From RDXT01 sp033765305 (GTDB lineage: Bacteria > Bacteroidota > Bacteroidia > J057): a DNA stretch of 64,000 nucleotides. Under the pieces are notes generated by a model. It worked only from the letters and a program-made list of their open reading frames with translations. It made no database searches and was not told where the DNA came from. Position numbers and translations under genes: made by a program. The stretch covers positions 1 through 64,000 of the forward strand of contig JANRID010000019.1 in NCBI GenBank assembly GCA_033765305.1, given 5' to 3'. Positions 34,858 through 43,601 of the stretch are shown here, in pieces (positions within the stretch are counted from its first letter, which is position 1; each line of letters opens with the position of its first letter).

Positions 34858-35799
34858 ATGCATACAATACTGATTACCGGCGGCAACACGGGCCTCGGCC
34901 TTGCCTGCGCGCGCGTGCTCGCCGCCGATCCGGAGGCGCACGTAGCACTTGCCTGCCGCAATCCCCAGCGCGCGGAGGCCGCAGCCGCGGCCATCCGCAG
35001 CCATACCGGCAACCCGGCCGTCAGCGTGCTGCCGCTCGACCTGGGCAGCCTCGCCTCCGTCCGCGCCTGCGCGGAGCAGTTCCGCGCCAGCGGCCTGCCG
35101 CCGCTTCGGGCCCTGGTCTGCAATGCGGGGCTGCAGTTCAAGAACGAGCTGCACCGCTCCGCCGACGGCTACGAAGCCTCCTTCGCTGTCAACCACCTCG
35201 GCCACTTCCGGCTCGTGCTGGAGCTGCTGCCGGCTATGGCGCCCGACGGGCGCGTGGTCGTAGTCAGCAGCGGCACCCATTACCGCCCCGCCAAGCCCCT
35301 GGCGGCCCTGTTCGGCATTCCCGGCGGCCTCTACACCTCAGCCCGGGCGCTTGCAGCAGGCGAACTTCCTCCCTCCATCTCCCCCAGCCAGGCCGGCGCT
35401 TACCGCTACGCCACCTCCAAGCTGTGCAACCTGCTGTTTGCCTACGAACTGCACCGCCGGCTCCAGGCTGCAGGCAGCCGCATCACTGTCAATGCATTCG
35501 ACCCCGGCCTGATGCCAGGCACAGGCCTGGCACGCGACAACGCGCCGGCGCTTCAGTGGATCTGGCGGAATATCCTGCCGGTGCTGCGCCTGCTCGACGG
35601 CGTCAACAGCGTGGAGCACTCCGGCCAGCATCTGGCCGCCCTGGCCGCCAGTCCCCGATGGGCCGGGCATTCCGGCCTGTACGTGGTGGAGGAAGCGGCT
35701 GTACCCTCCTCCGACGCCTCCTATTCGGAAGCTGCGGCGCGCAGCCTCTGGGAGGACAGCCTCGCCCTCAGCGGAGCCGCAGATCTGCCGGCACGCTGA
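34858..35799 (+). CDS. Short-chain dehydrogenase/reductase, protochlorophyllide-reductase-like subgroup
   Basis: A 313-residue NAD(P)-dependent reductase. The nucleotide-binding motif is ILITGGNTGLGLACARVLA. VCNAGLQFKNELHRSADGYE and NHLGHFRLVLELL follow. The catalytic serine is in VVSSGTHYRP and the YxxxK pair is in YRYATSKLCNLL. The longer insert and sequence style resemble the protochlorophyllide-reductase/retinol-dehydrogenase-like group, but a chlorophyll role is not implied. Its 3' end overlaps the convergent AraC-type gene by 32 bases. The start MHTILITGG at 34858 gives the usual short N-terminus. Confidence 0.88.
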   Translation: MHTILITGGNTGLGLACARVLAADPEAHVALACRNPQRAEAAAAAIRSHTGNPAVSVLPLDLGSLASVRACAEQFRASGLPPLRALVCNAGLQFKNELHRSADGYEASFAVNHLGHFRLVLELLPAMAPDGRVVVVSSGTHYRPAKPLAALFGIPGGLYTSARALAAGELPPSISPSQAGAYRYATSKLCNLLFAYELHRRLQAAGSRITVNAFDPGLMPGTGLARDNAPALQWIWRNILPVLRLLDGVNSVEHSGQHLAALAASPRWAGHSGLYVVEEAAVPSSDASYSEAAARSLWEDSLALSGAADLPAR

Positions 35800-36775
35800 C
35801 CGCAGGGGCAATCTGGCTGGGATTCAGGCCAAACTGCTTGCGGAAGGCCGCAGTAAAATGCGACAGATTGCTGTATCCCACCTCGTATCCGGCCTCCGAA
35901 ACCGAGCAGCGCCCGGCTTCCAGCAGTTCGCGGGCTTTCTGCATCCGGAACTGCTGCACGTACTGGTGCACGGGCAGGCCGAAGACCGCCTTGAAGGCAG
36001 ATTTCAGCTTGCTGACGCTGAATCCCGTCATGCGGGCGAGCTCTTCGATGCCCGGCGGGCGGCTCAGCCGGGCAAGCAGGACCGCCCGCGCCTGGAAGAG
36101 GCGTTCCAGATCGCTGCCCAGCAGGCGCGGCTGCGCCGAAGGCTGCTGATTCCGGGCCAGCAGCCGGTGCATGAGCGCCAGGCAGTGGCTGTACTGGTGC
36201 ATCCGGTCCAGGCCGCTGCCCGCAGGCGCCTGAAGCAGGTTCAGCAGCCGGCTGGATTCGGGGTCGGATTCCTCAAACCGCACAAAAGGCGGTGCCGCCG
36301 GCAGCAGCAGGTCCAGCTCGGCAGCCGGCACCAGCGCCTGCAAGCCCTCGCGCGTGCAGGTGCAGCTCAAAAACCGGAACACCTGGCCGGGCAGGTACTC
36401 CAGGGAAAGCGTATTGCCGGGCGAATACCACAGCAGCCCGCCGGGCAGGCTGCGCTGCAGGGTATGAAGCTTGCCGTCGGCCATTTTGGTGACCGGCGTC
36501 TCCGACAGGTTGACAAACAGGCAATAGGTGCCGCTCTGCGGCGGATTGACCGTCTCGAACCGGAACGGTGCATGCACTTCGAATTCGTAGAGAAACCATC
36601 CTATTCCGCCAGGAAAGGCATAGCTGCTGACCCGGCCTGCAGCGAAAGGATGAGCAAACTCCCTGGCCGGGATTCCCGGTTCCGGCAGCGCGTACCGGAT
36701 GCCCGGCGCTTCGAGCAGCTGGCGCCCGGCGTCGATGCGGAGGGTGATGACAAGCGGCGGCATGCGCAACAGCAT
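35768..36775 (-). CDS. AraC-family transcriptional regulator
   Basis: A 335-residue regulator. The C-terminal 100 residues carry two helix-turn-helix motifs: PPGIEELARMTGFSVSKLKS then FKAVFGLPVHQYVQQFRMQK, and ELLEAGRCSVSEAGYEVGY then SNLSHFTAAFRKQFGLNPSQ. The N-terminal 220 residues are an unassigned ligand-binding region with beta-rich character. Convergent overlap of 32 bases with the reductase gene hints at linked function, but the effector is unknown. The ATG at 36775 is used; 36763 is an alternative start. Confidence 0.88.
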   Translation of the reverse strand: MLLRMPPLVITLRIDAGRQLLEAPGIRYALPEPGIPAREFAHPFAAGRVSSYAFPGGIGWFLYEFEVHAPFRFETVNPPQSGTYCLFVNLSETPVTKMADGKLHTLQRSLPGGLLWYSPGNTLSLEYLPGQVFRFLSCTCTREGLQALVPAAELDLLLPAAPPFVRFEESDPESSRLLNLLQAPAGSGLDRMHQYSHCLALMHRLLARNQQPSAQPRLLGSDLERLFQARAVLLARLSRPPGIEELARMTGFSVSKLKSAFKAVFGLPVHQYVQQFRMQKARELLEAGRCSVSEAGYEVGYSNLSHFTAAFRKQFGLNPSQIAPAVSVPADLRLR

Positions 36776-36896
36776 ACGGAACCGGCAGCGGCAAGTTGCG
36801 CGGCAGGCTCTATTGGACTCCGATGACCCGCAAGTCATTTGAACTTCCCGGCATCCGGCGTATATTGATTCCCGATTGATTCAACGCCCCCATTCA

Positions 36897-37985
36897 ATGG
36901 CTATCCGAGTCGGCCGCTGGGACTGTCCCGTCTGCGGCACCACAGGAATCCTGGGACCCGAGACCCGCTGCACCAACTGCGGGTCGCCGAGGCCCAAAGA
37001 TGTGCAGTTCTATCTGCCCGGAGATGCGGAAACCGTGGAGGACGAGCAGCGCCTCCAGGAGGCCCGTGCCGGCGCAGACTGGATCTGCGGCCATTGCGAA
37101 ACCCAGAACAAGGCGTCCGAAACCGAATGCCACGGCTGCGGAAATCCCCGCGATGAGCTGTCGCAGGATGTGCACCTGCAGGAGCGCGAGTATGCGCTGG
37201 GCGAGACTCCGACCGAAGGGCGGGCCCGGCAGCGGACCCTGCATCCGCTGGAGGCAGCTCCGGCACGGCGGCGTTCCCATGCATTCCGCAACTTCCTGAT
37301 TGCAGCTGCCCTGCTCGGCGGCGCGATGCTTCTCCTCCGGATGTTTCCCCAGCGTATCGAGGTGGAGGTCAAGCAGTTCCACTGGGAGCGCACCTTGCAG
37401 ATGCTGCACTATCAACCTGTCTCACGGGAAGATTGGAGCACCCCGTCCGGCGCCTTCGATGTCAGCTCCTTCCAGGCCGTGCGGGAATACCGGCGCGTAT
37501 TCCGGGGCTATGAGACCCGCACCCGCCAGGTGCGGGTGCAGGTAGGCACCGAGCGATACGTCTGCGGGCAGACCGACCGGGGCAACGGCTACTTTGAAGA
37601 CCGCTATTGCACCCGCCCGGTCTATGAAACCCGCAACGAGACCTACCAGGAAGAAGTGTACGATCAGGTGCCTGTGTACGCGACCAAATACCGCTACAAG
37701 GTCATGGATTGGGTGGAAAAACCTGAAAATCTCCTGAAGACCGCCGGCAGCGACCACCAGCCGCAATGGCCCGCCCCTGCCCGCCCGGATCCCAAGCAGT
37801 GGAAGGAAGGCGCTAAGACCGAGGTCTATTATATTTCAGTGGCCGAAAGCAACGGCACAATCCACGAGGAGCGGGTAGGGCCGCAGTTCTGGGCAGGCCT
37901 CCGCGACGGGCAACGCCTGAAGGCCAAGCGTGCCTGGATCTTCGGATGGTACTACGGCCTCGACGAGCCAGCCAAAGCCCAGTAG
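36897..37985 (+). CDS. Double zinc-ribbon protein with one membrane helix
   Basis: A 362-residue protein. Two RanBP2-like zinc ribbons are seen: C10, C13, C25, C28 (WDCPVCG ... CTNCGSPRP) and C64, C67, C78, C81 (WICGHCE ... CHGCGNPRD). A membrane helix is at about 130-148 (FRNFLIAAALLGGAMLLLRM). The C-terminal 210 residues contain repeated Tyr/Glu/Thr segments (YETRTRQVRVQVGTERYVCG, YETRNETYQEEVYDQVPVYA) of unknown fold. The zinc ribbons are probably cytoplasmic and may recruit a protein or nucleic acid partner. The start MAIRVGRWDC at 36897 is immediately before the first ribbon. I do not know a characterised homologue. Confidence 0.75.
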   Translation: MAIRVGRWDCPVCGTTGILGPETRCTNCGSPRPKDVQFYLPGDAETVEDEQRLQEARAGADWICGHCETQNKASETECHGCGNPRDELSQDVHLQEREYALGETPTEGRARQRTLHPLEAAPARRRSHAFRNFLIAAALLGGAMLLLRMFPQRIEVEVKQFHWERTLQMLHYQPVSREDWSTPSGAFDVSSFQAVREYRRVFRGYETRTRQVRVQVGTERYVCGQTDRGNGYFEDRYCTRPVYETRNETYQEEVYDQVPVYATKYRYKVMDWVEKPENLLKTAGSDHQPQWPAPARPDPKQWKEGAKTEVYYISVAESNGTIHEERVGPQFWAGLRDGQRLKAKRAWIFGWYYGLDEPAKAQ

Positions 37986-37987
37986 CC

Positions 37988-39172
37988 TTATTCCCCCAGA
38001 ATCACCAGCGGGCTGGGGGTAAAGCAGAGGATAAAGATCAGAATCGCCAGCCAGCCCAGGGCCATGCGCGCAGGGTCCAGGCGGGGCTCGAAGTATGCGC
38101 GGGGATGGTCGATGCCGATCAGGCGCACGGCTGCCAGCGCATAGACGAGCCAGATGAGATTCACCTGCAAGCCGGGGAGGAGCGTCTTTGCAATGGCCTG
38201 AGCCAGCAGCAGCAGCAGCCAGCAGCTCAGCAGCAGCGGCAGCGGGGCCGCAGGCCCCAGCACCCGATTCAGCACATACCCCGCAAACAAAGCATAGGCC
38301 ATCATGCTCAGCCAGGCGCTCGTGCCGTCGGGACGGAGTGTCATCAGGCCGGTGCCGCCGATCAGCAGAAGCAGCACAACGGTGACCCGTGCGATCCGCC
38401 CCGCCCATTTGCTGCCGAACATGCCATATGTGATATGCCCGCCGTCCAGCTGGCCGATGGGCAGGAGGTTCAATGCAGTGAAAAACAGGGTGATATACCC
38501 CACAAACAGGTAGGGATTGTGCATCAGCTCGAAGGCGGGGGGCAGCATCGCCGGATCGTCCACCAGCAGCCATTTGAGGCCTTCGAACAGCAGGCTGCTT
38601 CCTACGGCGAGCACGGCGCCGCTGAAACTGGGATCGGCGGCCAGCTGCGCCTGCGTCGGGACCCCGCCGAACAGCTCCAGGTATTCCGGATGAATGCGGA
38701 GAATGCTGGCCTGCGGGTCGGGCAGGTGGGTCAGTCCGTAGGCCAGCAGGGCCACCGATACAGCAAAGCCTGCGAGCGGCCCGGCAATGCCGATGTCGAA
38801 ATACTTGACATTGCTCTCCGGCTGCTGGCGCAGCGCGATCACCGCGCCGAGGGATCCGATGTTGAGGATGCCGGGAAACGGCAGGAGGATGGGGATGTAA
38901 TACGGAAGCGTCGCATGCACCCGGTGATAGCGGGCGGTGAAATAGTGCCCGAATTCATGCACCGTCAGAAAAGCCAGAAACGACAGCGAATACGGAAGGC
39001 CGAGCAGAAAGCGCTCCCAGCTCATGCCGCTGAGCCACCACTGGCCGCTGACCAGCTCGCTGCCTGCCAGGGTGGTGGTGAGCAGCGTCAGCAGAAACAG
39101 CACGGCATGCAGCGCATACCCTCGCCAGGACGTGGAAAACCGGGACCGGGGCTGCGGGGGGAATAGGCGCAT
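37988..39172 (-). CDS. Site-2-protease-like M50 family membrane metalloprotease
   Basis: A 394-residue intramembrane protease. The zinc-binding HExxH is VHEFGHYFTARYH at 71-83 (H72, E73, H76), and the third ligand is D243 in NLLPIGQLDGGH. About seven hydrophobic helices surround these motifs. There is no PDZ domain, so it resembles the compact archaeal/plant EGY-like group more than RseP. Targets could include membrane anti-sigma factors, but no specific partner is evident. It is convergent with the zinc-ribbon gene (2 bases between stops) and divergent from the aminotransferase gene (28 bases). Confidence 0.87.
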   Translation of the reverse strand: MRLFPPQPRSRFSTSWRGYALHAVLFLLTLLTTTLAGSELVSGQWWLSGMSWERFLLGLPYSLSFLAFLTVHEFGHYFTARYHRVHATLPYYIPILLPFPGILNIGSLGAVIALRQQPESNVKYFDIGIAGPLAGFAVSVALLAYGLTHLPDPQASILRIHPEYLELFGGVPTQAQLAADPSFSGAVLAVGSSLLFEGLKWLLVDDPAMLPPAFELMHNPYLFVGYITLFFTALNLLPIGQLDGGHITYGMFGSKWAGRIARVTVVLLLLIGGTGLMTLRPDGTSAWLSMMAYALFAGYVLNRVLGPAAPLPLLLSCWLLLLLAQAIAKTLLPGLQVNLIWLVYALAAVRLIGIDHPRAYFEPRLDPARMALGWLAILIFILCFTPSPLVILGE

Positions 39173-39200
39173 CTTGCTATCTTACGCGAAAAGTGCAAAG

Positions 39201-40346
39201 ATGGCTAAAATCCCCTATGGCCGCCAGGAAATTACGGAGGAAGACATTCAGGCGGTCGCGGAGGCGCTGCGCTCCGACTACCTGACCACCGGGCCGCGCA
39301 TCGCGGAGTTTGAAGCGGCCATGGCCGCCTTCCTGGGCGCGCCATATGCCGTGGCAGTCAGCAGCGGCACCGCGGCCCTGCATCTCTCGGCCCTGGCCCT
39401 GGACCTCGGTCCCGGAACACGGGCCATCACCAGCCCCAATACCTTCGTCGCCAGCGCCAACTGCGTGCGCTACGCGGGGGGCGGGGTGGACTTCGTGGAC
39501 ATCGATCCGGCTACGGGCCTGATGGACCTGAATATGCTGGAAGCGAAGCTGGCGGCTGCGCCGCCCGGCACCTATCAGGCGCTGATCCCGGTGGCATTCG
39601 CCGGGCATCCGGTGGATCTGCTCCGCGTGCGGCAGCTGGCAGACCAGTACGGCTGCAAGGTGCTGGAGGATGCCTGTCATGCCCCCGGCGGCTGGTTTTC
39701 CGCGCCTGGCGGCCGGGTGCACCGCTGCGGCGACGGCAGCCTGGCCGATCTGGCCATTTTTTCCTTCCACCCGGTCAAGCACCTCACTACCGGCGAAGGC
39801 GGCCTGATCACCACCGCCGATCCGGCGCTGTACCAGCGCCTGCTGCGCCTGCGCAGCCACGGCATCACCCGCGACCCGGCGCTGATGGCCGAAGATCCCG
39901 GCGGCTGGTACTACGAGATGACCGAAACGGGATTCAATTACCGGCTCACCGACTTTCAGGCCGCGCTGGGCCTTTCGCAGCTCAGCCGGCTGGATGCGTA
40001 CCTGGAGGCCCGCCGCCGGCAGGCGGCGCGCTACCGGGAAGGGCTGCAGGGCCTGCCGCTGCAATGCCTCGCGCATGCGCCCGGGCATGCGTACCACCTG
40101 TTTGTCATCCGTGTCCCCCGCCGGCGGGAGCTGTACGACTTCCTGCACCGCGAGGGCTTCGGCGTGCAGGTGCATTATATCCCCGTCCACCTGCAGCCGG
40201 TGTACCGTGCGCTGGGCTGGAAGCCCGGCGACTTTCCCCAGGCGGAGGCCTATTATGCCGAATGCCTGAGCCTGCCGCTGTATCCGGGCCTGCCGGAGGC
40301 GGCGCAGGAGGCTGTCATCCAGGCTATCCGGAATTTTTTCCAATAA
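39201..40346 (+). CDS. PseC-like UDP-4-keto-sugar aminotransferase
   Basis: A 381-residue PLP-dependent sugar aminotransferase of the DegT/DnrJ/EryC1 family. The start IPYGRQEITEEDIQAVAEAL and the sequence SDYLTTGPRIAEFEAAMA, VAVSSGTAALHLSALAL, ITSPNTFVASANC and the PLP lysine in FHPVKHLTTGEGG match PseC. PseC makes UDP-4-amino-4,6-dideoxy-N-acetyl-beta-L-altrosamine on the way to pseudaminic acid. None of the other pse genes is in the window, so the exact sugar product is uncertain. The conserved N-terminus begins at 39201, ruling out longer in-frame starts. Confidence 0.85.
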   Translation: MAKIPYGRQEITEEDIQAVAEALRSDYLTTGPRIAEFEAAMAAFLGAPYAVAVSSGTAALHLSALALDLGPGTRAITSPNTFVASANCVRYAGGGVDFVDIDPATGLMDLNMLEAKLAAAPPGTYQALIPVAFAGHPVDLLRVRQLADQYGCKVLEDACHAPGGWFSAPGGRVHRCGDGSLADLAIFSFHPVKHLTTGEGGLITTADPALYQRLLRLRSHGITRDPALMAEDPGGWYYEMTETGFNYRLTDFQAALGLSQLSRLDAYLEARRRQAARYREGLQGLPLQCLAHAPGHAYHLFVIRVPRRRELYDFLHREGFGVQVHYIPVHLQPVYRALGWKPGDFPQAEAYYAECLSLPLYPGLPEAAQEAVIQAIRNFFQ

Positions 40347-40427
40347 ATCCCCGGCTTGCTGCGCAGCGCGTCCCCGGCTTCTGCGTCTTTTACGTATAAA
40401 CCAGGATACACCTGCGATCTATCAGCT

Positions 40428-40976
40428 ATGAATAAGAACCGAATTCTCGCACTGGTTTGTGCGCTGAGCATGGCAGGCAGCCTGGCTGCCCAATATCCGA
40501 AGCTGCACGTGCGTGCAGTATATGCGCCTTCCGTGGATGAAGGGCTGGGGGTAGGCCTCAGCTACCGGGGACAAGGCCGCTGGTTTCACCAGCTGGAGGC
40601 TTATCCGTTCTATACGGTTCTCAACCGGGCCATCCCGACGGTCACGGAGCGCTCGGCACTGGGCCTTACGTACCGGGCCGGGTACAACCTCCGCCAGCCG
40701 GACAAGGCGCTCCAGCCTTTCGTGGCGGTCCAGGGATCGTGGTTCAGGTACAGCCGGACCTTCACGGATGTGCAGCCCAGCGAACGCCTCACAACCCACA
40801 CCACGATGCTCCTCGGCATGGCGGGCGCGGATCTGCGCGTGGCGGAGCGGCTGCATCTCAATGCTGCGCTGATGCTGGCAGGCGTGGATTTCAGCGGCAG
40901 TGCGCCGAATGTGATCCTCAACGGCCCGCTGGGCCTGCTGCTGCCCTGGCTGGGGGTGGAGATCGGCCTGTTCTGA
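40428..40976 (+). CDS. Exported protein, probable outer-membrane barrel, unknown function
   Basis: A 182-residue protein with a signal peptide (NRILALVCALSMAGSLAAQ). The mature part has alternating hydrophobic strands separated by polar turns (HVRAVYAPSVDEGLGVGLSY, ALGLTYRAGYNLRQPDKAL, MLLGMAGADLRVAERLHLNA) and ends LLLPWLGVEIGLF with a terminal phenylalanine. This is typical of a small 8-stranded outer-membrane barrel. No functional family is recognised. It sits between the PseC-like gene and the flippase-like gene on the same strand. Confidence 0.7.
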   Translation: MNKNRILALVCALSMAGSLAAQYPKLHVRAVYAPSVDEGLGVGLSYRGQGRWFHQLEAYPFYTVLNRAIPTVTERSALGLTYRAGYNLRQPDKALQPFVAVQGSWFRYSRTFTDVQPSERLTTHTTMLLGMAGADLRVAERLHLNAALMLAGVDFSGSAPNVILNGPLGLLLPWLGVEIGLF

Positions 40977-41011
40977 AGCTTCCGGGGCCAGCCCGGTGTG
41001 GATATTTTCCG

Positions 41012-41019
41012 TATCTTTG
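41012..41019 (+). promoter_or_regulatory. Candidate -7 promoter element TATCTTTG
   Basis: TATCTTTG lies 37 bases before the ATG of the 41057 gene and matches TAnnTTTG. A -33 TTTG at 19-base spacing is not seen. Confidence 0.45.
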
Positions 41020-41056
41020 CGGGCTGAACCCGCCGGGCTGGCGTTATTTCCAAAGC

Positions 41057-42064
41057 ATGAATTCAAAGCTGAAAACCCTGCTGCAACTGCTGCTCTGGAC
41101 AGGGATCGCGATCGTATTGCTCTATCTGACCTTTCAGGGACGCTCCTGGGCAGATCTGATGGCCGATATGCGCGAAGCGGACGGGTTCTGGGTCCTGATG
41201 GGCGCGATCTCGCTGCTGGGGATGATGATTTTCAGGGGGCTGCGCTGGAAGGTCATGCTGGACAGCGCGGGGCATCCCGTACAGGCCGGCAATACCATTC
41301 TTTCCGTGATCATCTGCTATATGGTCAACAGCCTCACGCCGAAGCTGGGGGAAATCGCCCGCTGCTCCGTGCTGTACCGCTCGGACAAGATCCCGGTGGC
41401 GGCCAGTCTGGGCACGGTGGTCATGGAGCGGGTCATGGACCTGATTTTCCTCTTCGCAGGTGTGGGACTGATTCTGATCAGCGAAGCCGACCGGCTGGGC
41501 GAACTGTTTGCGACCATGTACCACAACCTCTTCGGCAATCTGCACCCTGGCGTCGGAATCGGGGCGCTGGCGCTGCTGGCGGCTGCGGGGATCGCCGCGC
41601 TGCTCTACCTGCGGCGGATGTCGGCCCAGCGCGGCCCGGTGGGCAAGGTCAGGACCTTCATCCTGACGATGTATGATGCCGCCAAGAGCATCTTCCGCCT
41701 GGACAAGCCCTGGCTGTTTATCTTCTACACCCTCATGACCTGGATTCCGCTGATCCTGATGAACTACTTCTTCCTGCTGGCCCTGCCCGGCACCTCGGAT
41801 CTGAGCTTCTACTTTGCCTTTGTCATCCTGGTCATCGGCGGACTCGGCTGGGCGTTTCCGGTCCCGGCAGGCATCGGCACGACGCACTACATCACCCTGC
41901 AGCTGTTCGTCGCCTTCGGGCTCAGCGAGCAGGCCGGCCAGAACAATGCCCTGCTCTCCAACGGCGCCACCTTTGTCTATACCATCGTCTTTGGACTGAT
42001 TGCCTGGGGGCTGTTTATGCTGCAGAACCTGCGCAAACCTGTTCCGGCTGAAAATCGCGCCTGA
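41057..42064 (+). CDS. Lysylphosphatidylglycerol synthase transmembrane-region family (AglD/UPF0104) protein
   Basis: A 335-residue membrane protein with about seven or eight helices. Family marks are the RW pair after the second helix (IFRGLRWKVMLDSAG), the conserved NSLTPKLGEIARCSVLYR segment, and GTVVMERVMDLIFLFAGVG. It lacks the soluble MprF aminoacyltransferase domain, so it is the stand-alone integral part, proposed to act as a lipid flippase or in glycolipid processing. A short ACCG/CGGT hairpin followed by a T tract (42067-42086) after the stop may end the transcript before guaB. Confidence 0.85.
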   Translation: MNSKLKTLLQLLLWTGIAIVLLYLTFQGRSWADLMADMREADGFWVLMGAISLLGMMIFRGLRWKVMLDSAGHPVQAGNTILSVIICYMVNSLTPKLGEIARCSVLYRSDKIPVAASLGTVVMERVMDLIFLFAGVGLILISEADRLGELFATMYHNLFGNLHPGVGIGALALLAAAGIAALLYLRRMSAQRGPVGKVRTFILTMYDAAKSIFRLDKPWLFIFYTLMTWIPLILMNYFFLLALPGTSDLSFYFAFVILVIGGLGWAFPVPAGIGTTHYITLQLFVAFGLSEQAGQNNALLSNGATFVYTIVFGLIAWGLFMLQNLRKPVPAENRA

Positions 42065-42088
42065 ATACCGCTGCACCGGTTTTTTTCG

Positions 42089-42096
42089 TAATTTTG
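42089..42096 (+). promoter_or_regulatory. guaB promoter -7 element
   Basis: TAATTTTG fits TAnnTTTG and is 28 bases before the guaB ATG. The -33 region is weak. Transcription would begin near 42103, inside the inverted repeat at 42100-42122. Confidence 0.55.
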
Positions 42097-42099
42097 TCC

Positions 42100-42122
42100 G
42101 GCAAATGTCACCAACATTTGCC
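42100..42122 (+). promoter_or_regulatory. Perfect 9-base inverted repeat just before guaB
   Basis: GGCAAATGT at 42100-42108 and ACATTTGCC at 42114-42122 are perfect inverted repeats with a 5-base spacer. The repeat covers the predicted transcription start and ends two bases before the ATG. It could be an operator for a purine-responsive repressor or an RNA hairpin masking the start codon. Confidence 0.6.
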
Positions 42123-42124
42123 CT

Positions 42125-43594
42125 ATGGCGGAACAACCGAAAATTCTCCTCGAAGGACTCACCTATGATGACGTCCTGCTCCTGCCAGGCTACTCCGAAG
42201 TCCTGCCGCGCGATGTCCAGACCGCCTCGTTCCTGACCCGCGAAATCCGGCTGAACCTGCCGATTATCAGTGCCGCCATGGATACGGTGACCGAGCACCG
42301 GATGGCGATTGCCATGGCTGCCAGCGGCGGAATCGGGATTATCCACAAAAATATGTCCATCGACCGGCAGGCCGAAGAAGTCCGCAAGGTCAAACGCTCC
42401 GAAAGCGGCATGATCGTCGATCCGATCACCCTGACCGCCGACGACACCCTCGCCGATGCAGTGCGCCTGATGAAGGAAAACTCCATCGGCGGCATTCCCA
42501 TCGTGGACCGGAACCATCGGCTGGTTGGAATTATCACCAATCGCGATCTGCGATTTGAAGTAGCCAACGGGCGCAAGGTCAGCGAGCTGATGACCCGCGA
42601 AAACCTGATCACGGCACCTCAGGGCACGACCCTCGAACAGGCTGAAGAGATTATCCGGACCTACAAAGTCGAAAAGCTGCCTGTAGTGGATCCCGAAGGC
42701 AAACTCGTGGGCCTGATCACCTACCGGGACATTATCAAGAAGCAAAACTTCCCCAACGCCTGCAAGGACAGCCTGGGCCGCCTGCGGGTAGGCGCTGCGG
42801 TCGGGGTATCGCCCGATACCTTCGACCGGATCGAGGCGCTTGAAAAAGCCGGGGTAGACGTGGTGGTAGTCGATACGGCGCACGGCCATTCCCGCGGCGT
42901 GCTGGATCAGATTGCCCGCATCCGCCAGCGTTTTCCCGAGGTGCAGCTGGTCGGCGGCAATGTAGCCACCCGCGCAGGCGCGCAGGCGCTCATCGACGCC
43001 GGGGTGGACGGCGTGAAAGTAGGCGTAGGCCCTGGCAGCATCTGCACCACGCGGATCATTGCAGGAATCGGCGTGCCTCAGCTGACGGCGATTCTGGAAG
43101 CAGGCGCCGCGGCCCGCCCCGCCGGAGTGCCGATCATCGCCGACGGCGGCATCAAATATTCAGGCGATATCGTCAAGGCGCTGGCCGCAGGCGCCAGCAG
43201 CGTCATGGCCGGCGGCCTCCTGGCCGGCACCGATGAAAGCCCCGGCGAGACGGTGCTCTTCGAGGGACGGAAATTCAAATCCTACCGCGGCATGGGCTCG
43301 GTGGAAGCTATGCAGGCCGGCAGCAAGGACCGCTACTTTCAGGATGCGGAAGACGACCTGAAGAAACTGGTGCCGGAAGGCATCGTAGGCCGGGTGGCGT
43401 ACAAGGGCAAGATCTCCGAGGTGCTGTATCAGATGGAGGGCGGGCTTCGGGCCGGCATGGGCTACTGCGGCGCGCCCGACATCCCAACCCTGCAGACCCG
43501 GCAGTTTGTGCGCATCACCAATGCCGGCCTGCGCGAAAGCCACGCGCACGACGTGCAGATCACCAAGGAAGCGCCCAACTATTCCATGCGCTGA
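42125..43594 (+). CDS. guaB: Inosine-5'-monophosphate dehydrogenase
   Basis: A 489-residue IMPDH that oxidises IMP to XMP, the committed step in guanine nucleotide synthesis. The barrel starts LTYDDVLLLPGYSEVLP. Two CBS domains occupy about residues 95-210 (VDPITLTADDTLADAVRLM ... LITAPQGTTLEQAEEII). The catalytic cysteine is C307 in GPGSICTTRI, and DGGIKYSGDIVKALA and the flap region follow. Length is normal. It has its own promoter element and a striking inverted repeat before the start. It is convergent with the secreted protein gene at 43602. Confidence 0.97.
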   Translation: MAEQPKILLEGLTYDDVLLLPGYSEVLPRDVQTASFLTREIRLNLPIISAAMDTVTEHRMAIAMAASGGIGIIHKNMSIDRQAEEVRKVKRSESGMIVDPITLTADDTLADAVRLMKENSIGGIPIVDRNHRLVGIITNRDLRFEVANGRKVSELMTRENLITAPQGTTLEQAEEIIRTYKVEKLPVVDPEGKLVGLITYRDIIKKQNFPNACKDSLGRLRVGAAVGVSPDTFDRIEALEKAGVDVVVVDTAHGHSRGVLDQIARIRQRFPEVQLVGGNVATRAGAQALIDAGVDGVKVGVGPGSICTTRIIAGIGVPQLTAILEAGAAARPAGVPIIADGGIKYSGDIVKALAAGASSVMAGGLLAGTDESPGETVLFEGRKFKSYRGMGSVEAMQAGSKDRYFQDAEDDLKKLVPEGIVGRVAYKGKISEVLYQMEGGLRAGMGYCGAPDIPTLQTRQFVRITNAGLRESHAHDVQITKEAPNYSMR

Positions 43595-43601
43595 GGCGGC
43601 T

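Noticed and set aside
39024..39200. A longer start for the PseC-like gene
   Set aside because: It would run through the start of the divergent protease gene, and family homology begins at 39201.
42067..42086. A firm terminator between the flippase-like gene and guaB
   Set aside because: The T tract is good but the stem is only four base pairs, so it is mentioned only as a possibility in the gene entry.
41063..42889. A 608-codon minus-strand open frame over the flippase-like gene and guaB
   Set aside because: Spans two real genes and their intergenic region on the opposite strand, with no recognisable motif.
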